Under the pieces are notes generated by a model, which ran no database searches, was not told the DNA's origin, and saw only the letters and a list, made by a program, of their open reading frames with translations. This document shows, in pieces, positions 8,259 to 18,466 of a stretch of 64,000 nucleotides of DNA. This DNA is from Bacilli bacterium (GTDB taxonomy: Bacteria > Bacillota_I > Bacilli_A > RF39 > UBA660), in assembly GCA_017548925.1 (NCBI GenBank), contig JAFYYX010000001.1, positions 280,829 through 344,828 of the forward strand, written 5' to 3'. Position 1 is the first letter of the stretch, and each line of letters begins with the position of its first letter. The position numbers and the translations under genes are program-made.

Positions 8259-10055
8259 TTGAAAAAATATGAGTTAACAAAGCTTAAAGAAAAGGTTCTT
8301 AAACTTGAGAACCCTAGCGATATTGAGAAATTAATTCCACACATGAATGCTTATCAGTTTTTAAGGGAATGTTGTGTGGATTATGGTAACATGTATGCAA
8401 TAAACTACCTCGGTAGAAAATTTACGTACAATGAACTTTTAGAACAAATAGATACAATGACCAAAGGTTATGCTGAAATGGGTGTTAAACCTGGAGATAA
8501 TGTATGTATGGCAATGCTTACAACCCCTGAAGCTATTATAAGTATGTACGCAATCATTAATCTTGGTGCAACTGTATATATGGTTAATGCAACTCATGAA
8601 AAGCCTTCTATTCGTGAAGAACTTTTAGATGCTAAAGCAAATCTAATTCTTATAAATGATATTTTTTATGATAATGATGTTGCAAATTTTTGTAACGAAG
8701 CCGGAATTAAGAAAGTAATTACAGCATCCCTAGATGAATCAATCCCTGTAGGTTTTTATGGTGATATAGTTAAATTTAAGATAGTATATGCTATAAGAAA
8801 AATGGCTGGTGCATGCTTAAAAGATAAAAAAACAATTTCTTGGAAACAGTTTGCAAATATTTCTAAAGAATCTAGATTAAATATTGAACCTATATATGAT
8901 CGAAATGCTGCAGCCGTAATCACATCTACATCTGGTAGTACAGGAAAACCTAAAAGACCAGTTTTAACAAATGATAATTTAAATGCAATGTGTTTACAAA
9001 TGGGAATGACGTGTGACACTTTTGCACCTAATGATTCAATATTTTCAACACTACCAATATGGATAATATATTCATTATCAAATAGTGTACATGAACCACT
9101 ATGCTTAGGTGTTACATTAGATTTAGACCCATTATTCTCATCAAAAAAAGTAAGTAAAAGAATAAAACAATATAGATTTAATCACTGGAACACAATTCCT
9201 GCTTATATAGAAGATATGATTAAGGATAAAGGTATGAGACACTCTGATTGTTCTTGTTTAAAATCTATCACAACCGGTGGAGATTTTAGAACCCCAAAAC
9301 TTAAATTTATGGCTGAAAAAATATTACAACAAAATAACTCCTATATAGAAATTGGACAAGGTTATGGTGCAACTGAAGCATGTGGATGTTTTGGTTATTC
9401 GTACATTAATGGAATGCCCGCAGAAAGTGTTGGAAAACCATTAACAGGTAATAAATTTAAAATAGTAGATTTAAAAACAGGTGAAATATTAGGACCAAAT
9501 GAAAAAGGAGAAATATATCTATATTCACCATGTTTAATGAAAGAATACTATGGAGATAAAGATGCTACCGAAAAGGGTTTAATTAAAGATGATAATGGTA
9601 TTATATGGTATAAAACTAGAGATATCGGACATTATGATGAACAAGGTATTTTATATTTAGATGGTCGTTTAAGAAGAATAGAACTTACAAAAGATGCAAA
9701 TGGACTTCCAACCAAGGTATTCCCAGACAAAATCAAACAAGCACTATCTATGTTTCCAGGCATTAATCAGTGCGAAGTTATAATGATTCCCGATGAAAAA
9801 CGAATTACCAAACCAATAGCATATATTGTTTTAGATGAATCATTATTACATGATCAAACATTAAATGAAAGAATTAATAAATTCTTAGAACAAAACTTGA
9901 TAGAAAGTTATGCAATTCCGGCTGATTATGTAATAACAAATGAAATTCCAAGAAAACCTAGTTTAAAAAATGATATTGAGAAAATGAAAAATGATTATAT
10001 TCAATCAATGGAATCTCAACCAACAAGAAAAAGAACACCATTTAAAAGAAGATAA
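8259..10055 (+). CDS. AMP-dependent acyl-CoA/acid ligase family protein
   Basis: A 598-aa class I adenylate-forming enzyme. The AMP-binding P-loop is TSTSGSTGKPKRP (about residues 225-237), then GYGATEACGCFGY (motif for adenine binding) and WYKTRDIGHYDEQGILYLDGR (hinge Asp and Arg), with a C-terminal domain that ends IPRKPSLKNDIEK carrying the expected catalytic Lys near the end. The start is TTG 8259, placed 6 bp after AAGGGGGA; no ATG fits. It activates an unknown carboxylate; fatty acid or aryl acid are both possible. It stands alone between terminators, with an extended -10 (TATGTATAAT) upstream. Confidence 0.85.
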   Translation: MKKYELTKLKEKVLKLENPSDIEKLIPHMNAYQFLRECCVDYGNMYAINYLGRKFTYNELLEQIDTMTKGYAEMGVKPGDNVCMAMLTTPEAIISMYAIINLGATVYMVNATHEKPSIREELLDAKANLILINDIFYDNDVANFCNEAGIKKVITASLDESIPVGFYGDIVKFKIVYAIRKMAGACLKDKKTISWKQFANISKESRLNIEPIYDRNAAAVITSTSGSTGKPKRPVLTNDNLNAMCLQMGMTCDTFAPNDSIFSTLPIWIIYSLSNSVHEPLCLGVTLDLDPLFSSKKVSKRIKQYRFNHWNTIPAYIEDMIKDKGMRHSDCSCLKSITTGGDFRTPKLKFMAEKILQQNNSYIEIGQGYGATEACGCFGYSYINGMPAESVGKPLTGNKFKIVDLKTGEILGPNEKGEIYLYSPCLMKEYYGDKDATEKGLIKDDNGIIWYKTRDIGHYDEQGILYLDGRLRRIELTKDANGLPTKVFPDKIKQALSMFPGINQCEVIMIPDEKRITKPIAYIVLDESLLHDQTLNERINKFLEQNLIESYAIPADYVITNEIPRKPSLKNDIEKMKNDYIQSMESQPTRKRTPFKRR

Positions 10056-10083
10056 AAAGTTAGATGAAGAATCTAACTTTTTT
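10054..10083 (+). terminator. Terminator after acyl ligase gene
   Basis: AAAAAGTTAGAT pairs with ATCTAACTTTTTT around a GAAG loop; the stem overlaps the stop codon. Confidence 0.88.
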
Positions 10084-10140
10084 AATTTGTTTTAGTGTTA
10101 ATATATGGTATAATTTAATAAAAATAAGGGATGGTTGCTA

Positions 10141-11949
10141 GTGAATATAGTATGGCTACAAATATCAAGTCTAATTTATATGACTATATTATTAATCTTG
10201 TATTATTCCTCAAAAAGAATAGTTACTACCGAAACTAAAATCTTTAAAGGAATAATGCTTGCAAATGAAATAGGCTTACTTATAGATTTAAGCTGTTTTT
10301 ATACTGTCTCTCATGCTAAAACTATGCCTATACTTGCTGCTATTTCAACAAGATTATTGTTAGTATACTATTTAGTGTACGTATCATTATTTACAATATA
10401 TTTATTCTTTGTTGTTAGAACAAACTCTATGCAAAAAGAAAAAAGACATAAAATGATGAAAATGTTTTTAGCTTTTGTTGGTGTAGCAATCTTTATAGCA
10501 TGTATACTGCCAATGAAATATCATAATAGTGATGGTGCAATATATTCATATGGTATTTCAGTAGATTTTATGTACTATGTTTATTCATTAATAATTGTTA
10601 TGTGGGTAATATGTATTATATTAAACTTTAAAAGAATTATTAAAAAGAAATTATTACCAATTATAATTTTAGTTGTACTTGGTACAATCGTTGGTATTAT
10701 TCAAAAATCATATCCTGAATTATTATTAATGACGGCTGCAGATACTATCGTAACATTTATAATGTATTTTACAATTGAAAATCCTGATGTTAAATTAATT
10801 CAGGAATTAAATATTGCAAGAGATAGGGCCGATAAAGCAAATGATGCTAAAACTGAGTTCTTATCTAGTATGTCTCATGAAATTAGAACTCCGCTTAATG
10901 CAATAGATGGTTTTAGTCAGTTAATACTTGAAGAAGATAATATTAATACGATTAAAGATGAAGCTAAAGATATTATGGCTGCATCAAAAAACTTGCTAGA
11001 AATTGTTAATGGTATACTTGATATTTCTAAAATAGAAGCAAATAAACTTGAGATAGTTAATGTAGAGTATGAGCCAGCTAAAATATTTGATGAAGTTGGA
11101 AAACTTGCTAAATCAAGAATAGGTTCTAAACCTGTAATGTTTAAAGAACATATAGCTCCAGATTTACCAGATTATTTAGATGGTGATTACACAAGAGTTA
11201 AACAAATAACACTTAACTTATTAACAAATGCTGTTAAATATACTAAAGATGGTTATGTTGATTATTCTGTTAGATGTGTTAAACAGGATGACGTTTGTAG
11301 ATTAATCATAATGGTTAAAGATACTGGTATTGGTATAAAAACAGAAAACATTGATAAATTATTTAATAAATTTGAAAGATTTGATAAAGAAAACAATATT
11401 ACAATCGAAGGTACAGGACTTGGACTTGCAATTACTAAAAAGCTAGTTGATTTAATGGGTGGTAAAATAATTGCTGATTCAAGATATGGTGTAGGTTCCA
11501 TCTTTGCTGTTGTAATAGATCAAAAAATAGTTAATAAAGTAAAACAACACGAAGTAGTTGAAAAAGAAAATAGAACTACATTTGACTTTGCAAGAGTACT
11601 TGTTGTTGATGATAACAAAATAAACCTAAAAGTTGCATCAAAACTTCTTGATTTATATCATATCAAAGCTGATTTAGTTGAAAGTGGTTTTGAATGTATT
11701 GAAAAAATAAAGTCTGGAACTATCTATAATTTAATATTAATGGATGATATGATGCCACAAATGAGTGGTACGGAAACATTCAAAAAATTAAAAGAAATAG
11801 ACAATTTTAATGTTCCGGTTATTGCACTTACTGCTAATGCAATTTCAGGAATGAAAGAAAAATATTTAAATGAAGGATTTAATGATTATATTTCCAAACC
11901 AATTGACAAAAAAGAGTTAGAAAGAGTGTTAAATACATATTTAAATTAA
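10141..11949 (+). CDS. Hybrid sensor histidine kinase (membrane, HisKA-HATPase-REC)
   Basis: About 602 aa. The N-terminal 210 residues are a multi-pass membrane sensor with six or so hydrophobic segments and no periplasmic domain. Then come HisKA (SMSHEIRTPLNAI, phospho-His about residue 246), HATPase (LNLLTNAVKYT N-box, KDTGIGI, GTGLGLAITKKL) and a C-terminal receiver (VLVVDDNKIN, LILMDDMMP with phospho-Asp about 535, final Lys in YISKPID). GTG 10141 is preferred because the AAGGG site is about 10 bp upstream; TTG 10135 is too close. The next gene supplies an HPt domain, so a His-Asp-His-Asp relay is likely. Confidence 0.92.
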   Translation: MNIVWLQISSLIYMTILLILYYSSKRIVTTETKIFKGIMLANEIGLLIDLSCFYTVSHAKTMPILAAISTRLLLVYYLVYVSLFTIYLFFVVRTNSMQKEKRHKMMKMFLAFVGVAIFIACILPMKYHNSDGAIYSYGISVDFMYYVYSLIIVMWVICIILNFKRIIKKKLLPIIILVVLGTIVGIIQKSYPELLLMTAADTIVTFIMYFTIENPDVKLIQELNIARDRADKANDAKTEFLSSMSHEIRTPLNAIDGFSQLILEEDNINTIKDEAKDIMAASKNLLEIVNGILDISKIEANKLEIVNVEYEPAKIFDEVGKLAKSRIGSKPVMFKEHIAPDLPDYLDGDYTRVKQITLNLLTNAVKYTKDGYVDYSVRCVKQDDVCRLIIMVKDTGIGIKTENIDKLFNKFERFDKENNITIEGTGLGLAITKKLVDLMGGKIIADSRYGVGSIFAVVIDQKIVNKVKQHEVVEKENRTTFDFARVLVVDDNKINLKVASKLLDLYHIKADLVESGFECIEKIKSGTIYNLILMDDMMPQMSGTETFKKLKEIDNFNVPVIALTANAISGMKEKYLNEGFNDYISKPIDKKELERVLNTYLN

Positions 11950-12002
11950 CAAAATTTAAATATGATATGTTATACTTTTTATAGTAATAGTAGGTGAATA
12001 GT

Positions 12003-12815
12003 GTGAGAGATACTGAATTTTTAAAAAATAATGGAGTAAACTTAGATAGCGCTTTAGAACTATTAGGTGACTTATCATTTTATGATGAAACTCTAGAACA
12101 ATTTATTGAAGAAAATAAAACTAGGCTTGTAAATATTGCTAAATATAGACAAGAAGGTAACATGCCAGAATATGCTATATTAGTTCATTCATTAAAAAGT
12201 GATGCAAAATATTTAGGTTTTACTGATCTAGCAAATATAGCATTTGAACATGAAATGGCTAGTAAAGCGAATGATATTAATAAAGTAAATGAAAGATTTA
12301 ATGACTTTGTTAATATCTATAATAAATATGCTAAAGTAGCATTTGAATATTTACAAACTGAGAAAAAAGAAGTAGCCCCACAAGCTAGTACTCAAGCTAC
12401 AACTGTACCAGCACAAACTACTGATACTGAAAAGAAAATTATCGTTGCTGATGATTCTCCTATTATTAGTAGTATTGTTGAAAAATCATTTGATGGCAAA
12501 TATAAAGTACTTGTTGCATCTAATGGACAACAAGCAATAGATTATATAAAAGTAAATGATGCAAATAGCATTGTTGCTCTTTTACTAGATTTAAATATGC
12601 CAGAAGTTGATGGATTTGCTGTTTTAGATTATTTCCAAGCAAATGAATTATTTGATAAAATCCCTGTATGTATAATTACTGGTGATGTTGAAAAAGAAAG
12701 AATAGATAGAGCATTTACTTATGGCATTGTAGATGTTTTACCAAAACCATTTACAATGGATAGTGTAAGAAATGTCGTAGAAAAAGTTATTTATGCGAAT
12801 GAAAATAAAAATTAG
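12003..12815 (+). CDS. HPt-receiver phosphorelay protein
   Basis: About 270 aa. The N-terminal HPt domain carries VHSLKSDAKYLG (phospho-His about residue 62); an Ala/Thr/Pro/Gln-rich linker (about 122-142) leads to a receiver domain with VADDSPI, LLLDLNMPEVDGF (phospho-Asp) and the Lys in DVLPKPF. There is no DNA-binding or enzymatic output domain, so the output is by protein contact or the HPt is the last step. GTG 12003 follows AGGTGA by 5 bp. It lies 53 bp after the hybrid kinase and is its obvious partner. Confidence 0.88.
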   Translation: MRDTEFLKNNGVNLDSALELLGDLSFYDETLEQFIEENKTRLVNIAKYRQEGNMPEYAILVHSLKSDAKYLGFTDLANIAFEHEMASKANDINKVNERFNDFVNIYNKYAKVAFEYLQTEKKEVAPQASTQATTVPAQTTDTEKKIIVADDSPIISSIVEKSFDGKYKVLVASNGQQAIDYIKVNDANSIVALLLDLNMPEVDGFAVLDYFQANELFDKIPVCIITGDVEKERIDRAFTYGIVDVLPKPFTMDSVRNVVEKVIYANENKN

Positions 12816-12838
12816 GTTTTAACACCTAATTTTTTATT
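12811..12838 (+). terminator. Terminator after phosphorelay pair
   Basis: ATTAGGT/ACCTAAT stem with TTTAAC loop and a T-run. Confidence 0.85.
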
Positions 12839-12882
12839 TTATTTAAGTATATAATATGTTAAAGTATTCGTAGGTGATTATT

Positions 12883-13626
12883 ATGGATAAAAGAACTGTT
12901 ATTGTAACTGGTGGGTCAAGAGGAATAGGTGAAGCTATTTCAACAAGATTTGCTAAAGAAGGTTATAATGTTGTAATTAATTATGTAAGTAATGATGAAA
13001 GAGCAAGTAAACTAAAAAAAGATTTAGAAGAAAAATATAATGCTGATATATTACTTGTAAAAGCTGATGTATCAAATGAAGATGATGCAAAAAGATTAAT
13101 AGATGAAGCAGTAAATAAATTTGGAACTATTGACTGTTTAGTTAATAATGCGGGTATAGCAATAGATAAACCATTTTTAGATAAAACTAAAGATGATTTT
13201 ATGAAAACATTATCTACTAACTTAGTTGGACCATTTTTAACAAGTAAATTTGCATATAATTATTTAATTAATGCATCTAATGCTGCGATTGTAAATATAT
13301 CTTCTACTAATGGAATAGATACTTTATATCCAGAAAGTATAGATTATGATGCATCAAAAGCAGGTGTTATATCACTAACTAAAAATCTTGCTAATGTATA
13401 TGCACCAAATGTTAGAGTAAATTCTGTTGCACCTGGTTGGGTTGAAACAGAAATGAATAGTGAACTTGATAAAGATTTTATGAAAGAAGAAGAAGATAAA
13501 ATTCTTCTTGGTAGATTTGCTAAACCTGAAGAAATTGCTAAAGTAGTATACTTCTTATGTTCTTCCGAAGCATCCTATATTAATGGAGAAGTTATTATAG
13601 TAGATGGTGGAGCATATGGAAGTTAA
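12883..13626 (+). CDS. Short-chain dehydrogenase/reductase, FabG-like
   Basis: A 247-aa SDR. The cofactor loop is TGGSRGIGEA (residues 9-18), NNAG is in LVNNAGIAI, the catalytic Ser is in IVNISSTNG, and the YxxxK pair is in YDASKAG; VDGG near the C-terminus is typical of 3-oxoacyl-ACP reductases. No other fatty-acid synthesis genes are nearby, so a different ketone or alcohol substrate is possible. TAGGTGA fixes ATG 12883 over GTG 12874. Its last 11 bp overlap the next gene, implying translational coupling with the PLP enzyme. Confidence 0.88.
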   Translation: MDKRTVIVTGGSRGIGEAISTRFAKEGYNVVINYVSNDERASKLKKDLEEKYNADILLVKADVSNEDDAKRLIDEAVNKFGTIDCLVNNAGIAIDKPFLDKTKDDFMKTLSTNLVGPFLTSKFAYNYLINASNAAIVNISSTNGIDTLYPESIDYDASKAGVISLTKNLANVYAPNVRVNSVAPGWVETEMNSELDKDFMKEEEDKILLGRFAKPEEIAKVVYFLCSSEASYINGEVIIVDGGAYGS

Positions 13627-14842
13627 TAATTTAATAAAAAATGCTGAACTAGAAATAAAAGATATTTTTAATGATATAGATGATAGATCATATAAATTTA
13701 GTGAAAAAGTACTAAATGCTTTTCACAATAATAATGTAAGTGAATCATGTTTTAATTCAACTACAGGTTATGGATATGGTGACTTAGGTAGAGAAGTCAT
13801 TGAAACAGTATTTGCCGAAATATTTGGTGGAGAAAAAGCATTAGTTAGAAATCAGTTTATTTCTGGTTCTCATGCCTTAAATGTATGCTTCTTTGCACTT
13901 CTTAGACCTAATGATTTACTTTTATCCATATCAGGAACTCCATATGATACACTTCATGAAGTAATAGGTATAAAAGATAATCCTAGCAGTTTAAAATCAT
14001 TTGGAATTAAATACGATGAAATCGATTTAATTGATAATGATTTTGATTATAAAAAAATAGAAGAATATATTAAAAATAATAAAGTAAAAGTAGTTGAAAT
14101 TCAAAGAAGTAGAGGTTATTCAACAAGAGATAGTTTATCAATAGAAAAACTAGAAAAAGTTATTAACTTAATTAAATCAATTGATAAAGATGTAATAATT
14201 ATGGTTGATAATTGCTACTGTGAATTTGTTGAAGAAAAAACTCCAACTGAGGTTGGTGCTGATATTATGGTAGGTTCCCTAATAAAAAATCCTGGAGGAT
14301 TTATTGCACCAAATGGAGCTTATATTGTAGGTAAAGATGAATTAATAAAACTATGTGGTGAAAGATTAACTTTACCTGGTGAAGGAGTAGAAGTTGGTCC
14401 AACACTTGGAATAAATAAATCTATATTACAAGGAATATACTTAGCTCCATCGGTTGTTGCATCAAGTTTAAAAACTGCTGTATTAACATCAAAAGTACTA
14501 GAGGATTTAGGTTATGATGTTAATCCTAAATATAATGGTAATAGAGTAGATATTGTTCAAACAATAATATTTAATGATGAAGAAAAACTAATTAAATATA
14601 CTCAAGGTATTCAAATGGGTAGTGCAATTGATTCAAATGCACTTCCATATCCATCAGATATGCCTGGTTATGATGATAAGATTATTATGGCATCAGGTTC
14701 ATTTACTCAAGGTTCATCAATTGAAATATCTTGTGATGGACCACTAAGAAGTCCATATATAGCTTATCAGCAGGGATCTGTCACATATGATTATGGTAAA
14801 CTAGCTTTAAAAAAGGCTATTCAAAATATATTAGAAAAGTAG
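13616..14842 (+). CDS. Methionine gamma-lyase/aluminium-resistance family PLP enzyme
   Basis: A 408-aa fold-type I PLP enzyme of the family annotated as aluminium resistance or methionine gamma-lyase-like (PF06838). Landmarks: FNSTTGYGYGDLGRE near the N-terminus, NQFISGSHALNV, DNCYCEFVE (Asp for the pyridine nitrogen), and GSLIKNPGGFIAPNGAY with the Schiff-base Lys; length matches the family. The true reaction of these proteins is poorly defined. The start at ATG 13616 uses a GGTGGAG site inside the SDR gene. It is coupled to the SDR and followed 9 bp later by a GNAT. Confidence 0.85.
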   Translation: MEVNNLIKNAELEIKDIFNDIDDRSYKFSEKVLNAFHNNNVSESCFNSTTGYGYGDLGREVIETVFAEIFGGEKALVRNQFISGSHALNVCFFALLRPNDLLLSISGTPYDTLHEVIGIKDNPSSLKSFGIKYDEIDLIDNDFDYKKIEEYIKNNKVKVVEIQRSRGYSTRDSLSIEKLEKVINLIKSIDKDVIIMVDNCYCEFVEEKTPTEVGADIMVGSLIKNPGGFIAPNGAYIVGKDELIKLCGERLTLPGEGVEVGPTLGINKSILQGIYLAPSVVASSLKTAVLTSKVLEDLGYDVNPKYNGNRVDIVQTIIFNDEEKLIKYTQGIQMGSAIDSNALPYPSDMPGYDDKIIMASGSFTQGSSIEISCDGPLRSPYIAYQQGSVTYDYGKLALKKAIQNILEK

Positions 14843-14851
14843 GGGTTTTAT

Positions 14852-15418
14852 ATGAATCATTTAGGTACAGTTAGATTAGAAACTGAAAGATTAATACTAA
14901 GAAAATTTGAAGAAAAAGATATAGAAAGTTTTCACGAAAATTGGGGAATAGATGCAAAAACTCATGAACATGATTGGTACTATAAAATTAACACAATTGA
15001 AGATACTAAAAAAATTATTTATGAAATGCTAGAAAGATATAATATGTTTCCTCTTCATTCATATAAATGGGTAATAGAACTTAAAAGTAATCATGAAGTA
15101 ATCGGTAATATTGGTGTAAATATATTTGCTGAACAACATCAATTAGTTGAAATTGGTTATTCATTATCAAGTAAATATTTTAGACAAGGACTTATGACTG
15201 AAGCATTAACAAAAGTGGTTGATTTTCTTTTAAATGATGTTGGTGTAAGAATAATTGTTGCAAATGCAGATAGTGATAATATTGCAAGCATAAATCTATT
15301 AAAAAAAGTAGGATTTAATATGGATGCAACTTTACCTGAAAGAAAAGTAAGTAAGAAAAGTGGAAAAGTTGTTGATAGTTGCACTTTTTCTATTATAAAC
15401 AAAAACTTTAAAGGATAA
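14852..15418 (+). CDS. GNAT acetyltransferase (RimJ/RimL-like)
   Basis: A 188-aa member of the Acetyltransf_3 group. The opening TVRLETERLILRKFEEKDIE is typical, and SSKYFRQGLMTEALTKVVDF is the acetyl-CoA pyrophosphate-binding region (Q/RxxGxG/A variant). DNIASINLLKKVGF is the usual C-terminal Asn-helix. Substrate could be a protein N-terminus or a small amine. It ends the operon with the SDR and PLP enzyme. Confidence 0.87.
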   Translation: MNHLGTVRLETERLILRKFEEKDIESFHENWGIDAKTHEHDWYYKINTIEDTKKIIYEMLERYNMFPLHSYKWVIELKSNHEVIGNIGVNIFAEQHQLVEIGYSLSSKYFRQGLMTEALTKVVDFLLNDVGVRIIVANADSDNIASINLLKKVGFNMDATLPERKVSKKSGKVVDSCTFSIINKNFKG

Positions 15419-15494
15419 TTATAAAAGATAGTCAAGTAGGCTTAACTACTTGATTTTTCTTTGTATTTTTGATATTCTATTTAAGTCAAGAAAT

Positions 15495-15571
15495 GGCGGT
15501 ATTGGTGAAGTGGTTAACACGCTAGATTGTGGCTCTAGTATGCGTGGGTTCGATTCCCACATCCCGCCCCA
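15495..15571 (+). tRNA. tRNA-His (GTG)
   Basis: The anticodon loop gives GTG. An extra G at 15495 (G-1) faces discriminator C73, the histidine identity pair, and CCA is encoded. The acceptor has one mismatch (T5 with C68). It is the last chromosomal feature before the mobile element; whether it served as insertion site is unproven. Confidence 0.93.
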
Positions 15572-15625
15572 TTTTGAAATCTCGTCGAACTAAGCTATTT
15601 TGGTTCGACTGTAGATACATGTATA

Positions 15626-15652
15626 AAGTTTTTCGAAAGAAAAACTTTTTTT
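15626..15652 (+). terminator. Terminator downstream of tRNA-His
   Basis: AAGTTTTTC and GAAAAACTT close a GAAA tetraloop and are followed by a T-run. A separate perfect 7-bp inverted repeat, GTCGAAC (15584-15590) with GTTCGAC (15603-15609), lies between the tRNA and this terminator; its role is unknown. Confidence 0.88.
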
Positions 15653-15678
15653 GTGTTTAAGAAAAGGAGATGGTTAAA

Positions 15679-15948
15679 ATGATAAACATAATTGAAAAAA
15701 AGTTAGAGATTGATGAAGGAGCTAAAAAAAGGTTTGAATTCATTGGTGATTTTACTGGATATAAGCCCAAGTATATTAATGGAAGTATAAGGAATATTGA
15801 TAGGACTAATATAAGTTATATTGAGCCTCATAGGATTATATTTAAAGATATTACGTTCTTATACTTTAATTATACTAATGAAGTTTATGTAGAAAATTTA
15901 GAAAAGAAGATTAGGATAAACGAAATAGAATCCTATCTAAATGCCTAA
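15679..15948 (+). CDS. Unknown 89-aa protein at left edge of element
   Basis: Not recognised. The protein is charged and without membrane segment or Cys; it opens MINIIEKKLEIDEGAKKRFE and ends IRINEIESYLNA. AAGGAG sits 9 bp before ATG 15679, favoured over ATG 15670. It lies between the tRNA-His terminator and the promoter of the recombination genes, so it may be the first gene of the element or a chromosomal gene next to it. More AGG and ATA codons than in neighbours hint at foreign origin. Confidence 0.6.
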   Translation: MINIIEKKLEIDEGAKKRFEFIGDFTGYKPKYINGSIRNIDRTNISYIEPHRIIFKDITFLYFNYTNEVYVENLEKKIRINEIESYLNA

Positions 15949-15952
15949 ACTA

Positions 15953-15980
15953 TTGACTTTTAAAATAAAAGTGATATTAT
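15953..15980 (+). promoter_or_regulatory. Promoter for the recombination genes
   Basis: TTGACT (15953-15958) and TATTAT (15975-15980) are separated by 16 bp. It is the only good promoter before the leader ORF and serine recombinase. Confidence 0.6.
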
Positions 15981-16024
15981 AAATAACCAATGAAAGAGGT
16001 AACTCTAGAAATGGAGGTACATCT

Positions 16025-16153
16025 ATGATTAAAAACAAACAAAAAATATTTATTTATAATATCGATTATTTAGAGGAGTCAGTAGTACATAGACTTTTAA
16101 GTACTGCTGTCTCCTCTTTTTTTGTAAATCGAAAGGAAATATTAAATGAATAA
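16025..16153 (+). CDS. Leader peptide ORF (42 aa) overlapping an attenuator
   Basis: ATG 16025 lies 9 bp after ATGGAGGT and opens a Lys-rich peptide, MIKNKQKIFIYN..., ending in TAA at 16151-16153. Its stop overlaps the next start (ATGAATAA), so the two are translationally coupled. The terminator-like hairpin at 16073-16123 is wholly inside this ORF, so a translating ribosome would sit over it. The layout resembles leader-peptide attenuation in Gram-positive transposons; the inducing signal is unknown. Confidence 0.55.
   Translation: MIKNKQKIFIYNIDYLEESVVHRLLSTAVSSFFVNRKEILNE
16073..16123 (+). promoter_or_regulatory. Transcription attenuator hairpin
   Basis: GAGGAGTCAGTAGTAC (16073-16088) pairs with GTACTGCTGTCTCCTC (16102-16117) with only one mismatch and one G-U, and is followed by TTTTTTT. 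It is as strong as the terminators at gene ends in this window, yet it lies upstream of the element's genes and inside a translated leader. Confidence 0.75.
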
Positions 16154-16335
16154 GATTAGATTAGATGAAACAATAAATGAGATTTTATATCTAAAACATA
16201 TAAAAAATATTATAGACAGATTATATAAAGAAAAAAGTTTATTAACAGAAGAAGAACACAAGATAATTATTAACGAATGTGATAAAAGAATCCTTAAATG
16301 TGAAAGTGATTATGTAAATAAAAAGGAGGAATACA

Positions 16336-18364
<2,029 letters not shown>

Positions 18365-18373
18365 CCCGCAGAT

Positions 18374-18446
18374 GATTGTATGCTCGCGTACAATCTTCTT
18401 AGAGGGTTAAATAGTTTGGCATCCCAATCTGGGAGCTCATACTATT
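18374..18446 (+). other. Candidate origin of transfer (oriT) upstream of relaxase
   Basis: Two inverted repeats fill the 102-bp gap before the relaxase gene: GATTGTA/TACAATC (18374-18395, loop TGCTCGCG) and AATAGT/ACTATT (18410-18446), the latter enclosing CCC/GGG. MobV relaxases usually nick a hairpin immediately upstream of their own gene. No known nick consensus is recognisable, so this is a positional and structural call. A regulatory role on mob transcription is the alternative. Confidence 0.4.
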
Positions 18447-18466
18447 CTTTTAAAAGGAGATAATAT

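Noticed and set aside
15584-15609. GTCGAAC/GTTCGAC inverted repeat after tRNA-His as recombinase attachment site.
   Set aside because: It has no partner at the right end of the element; it may simply be a hairpin before the terminator.
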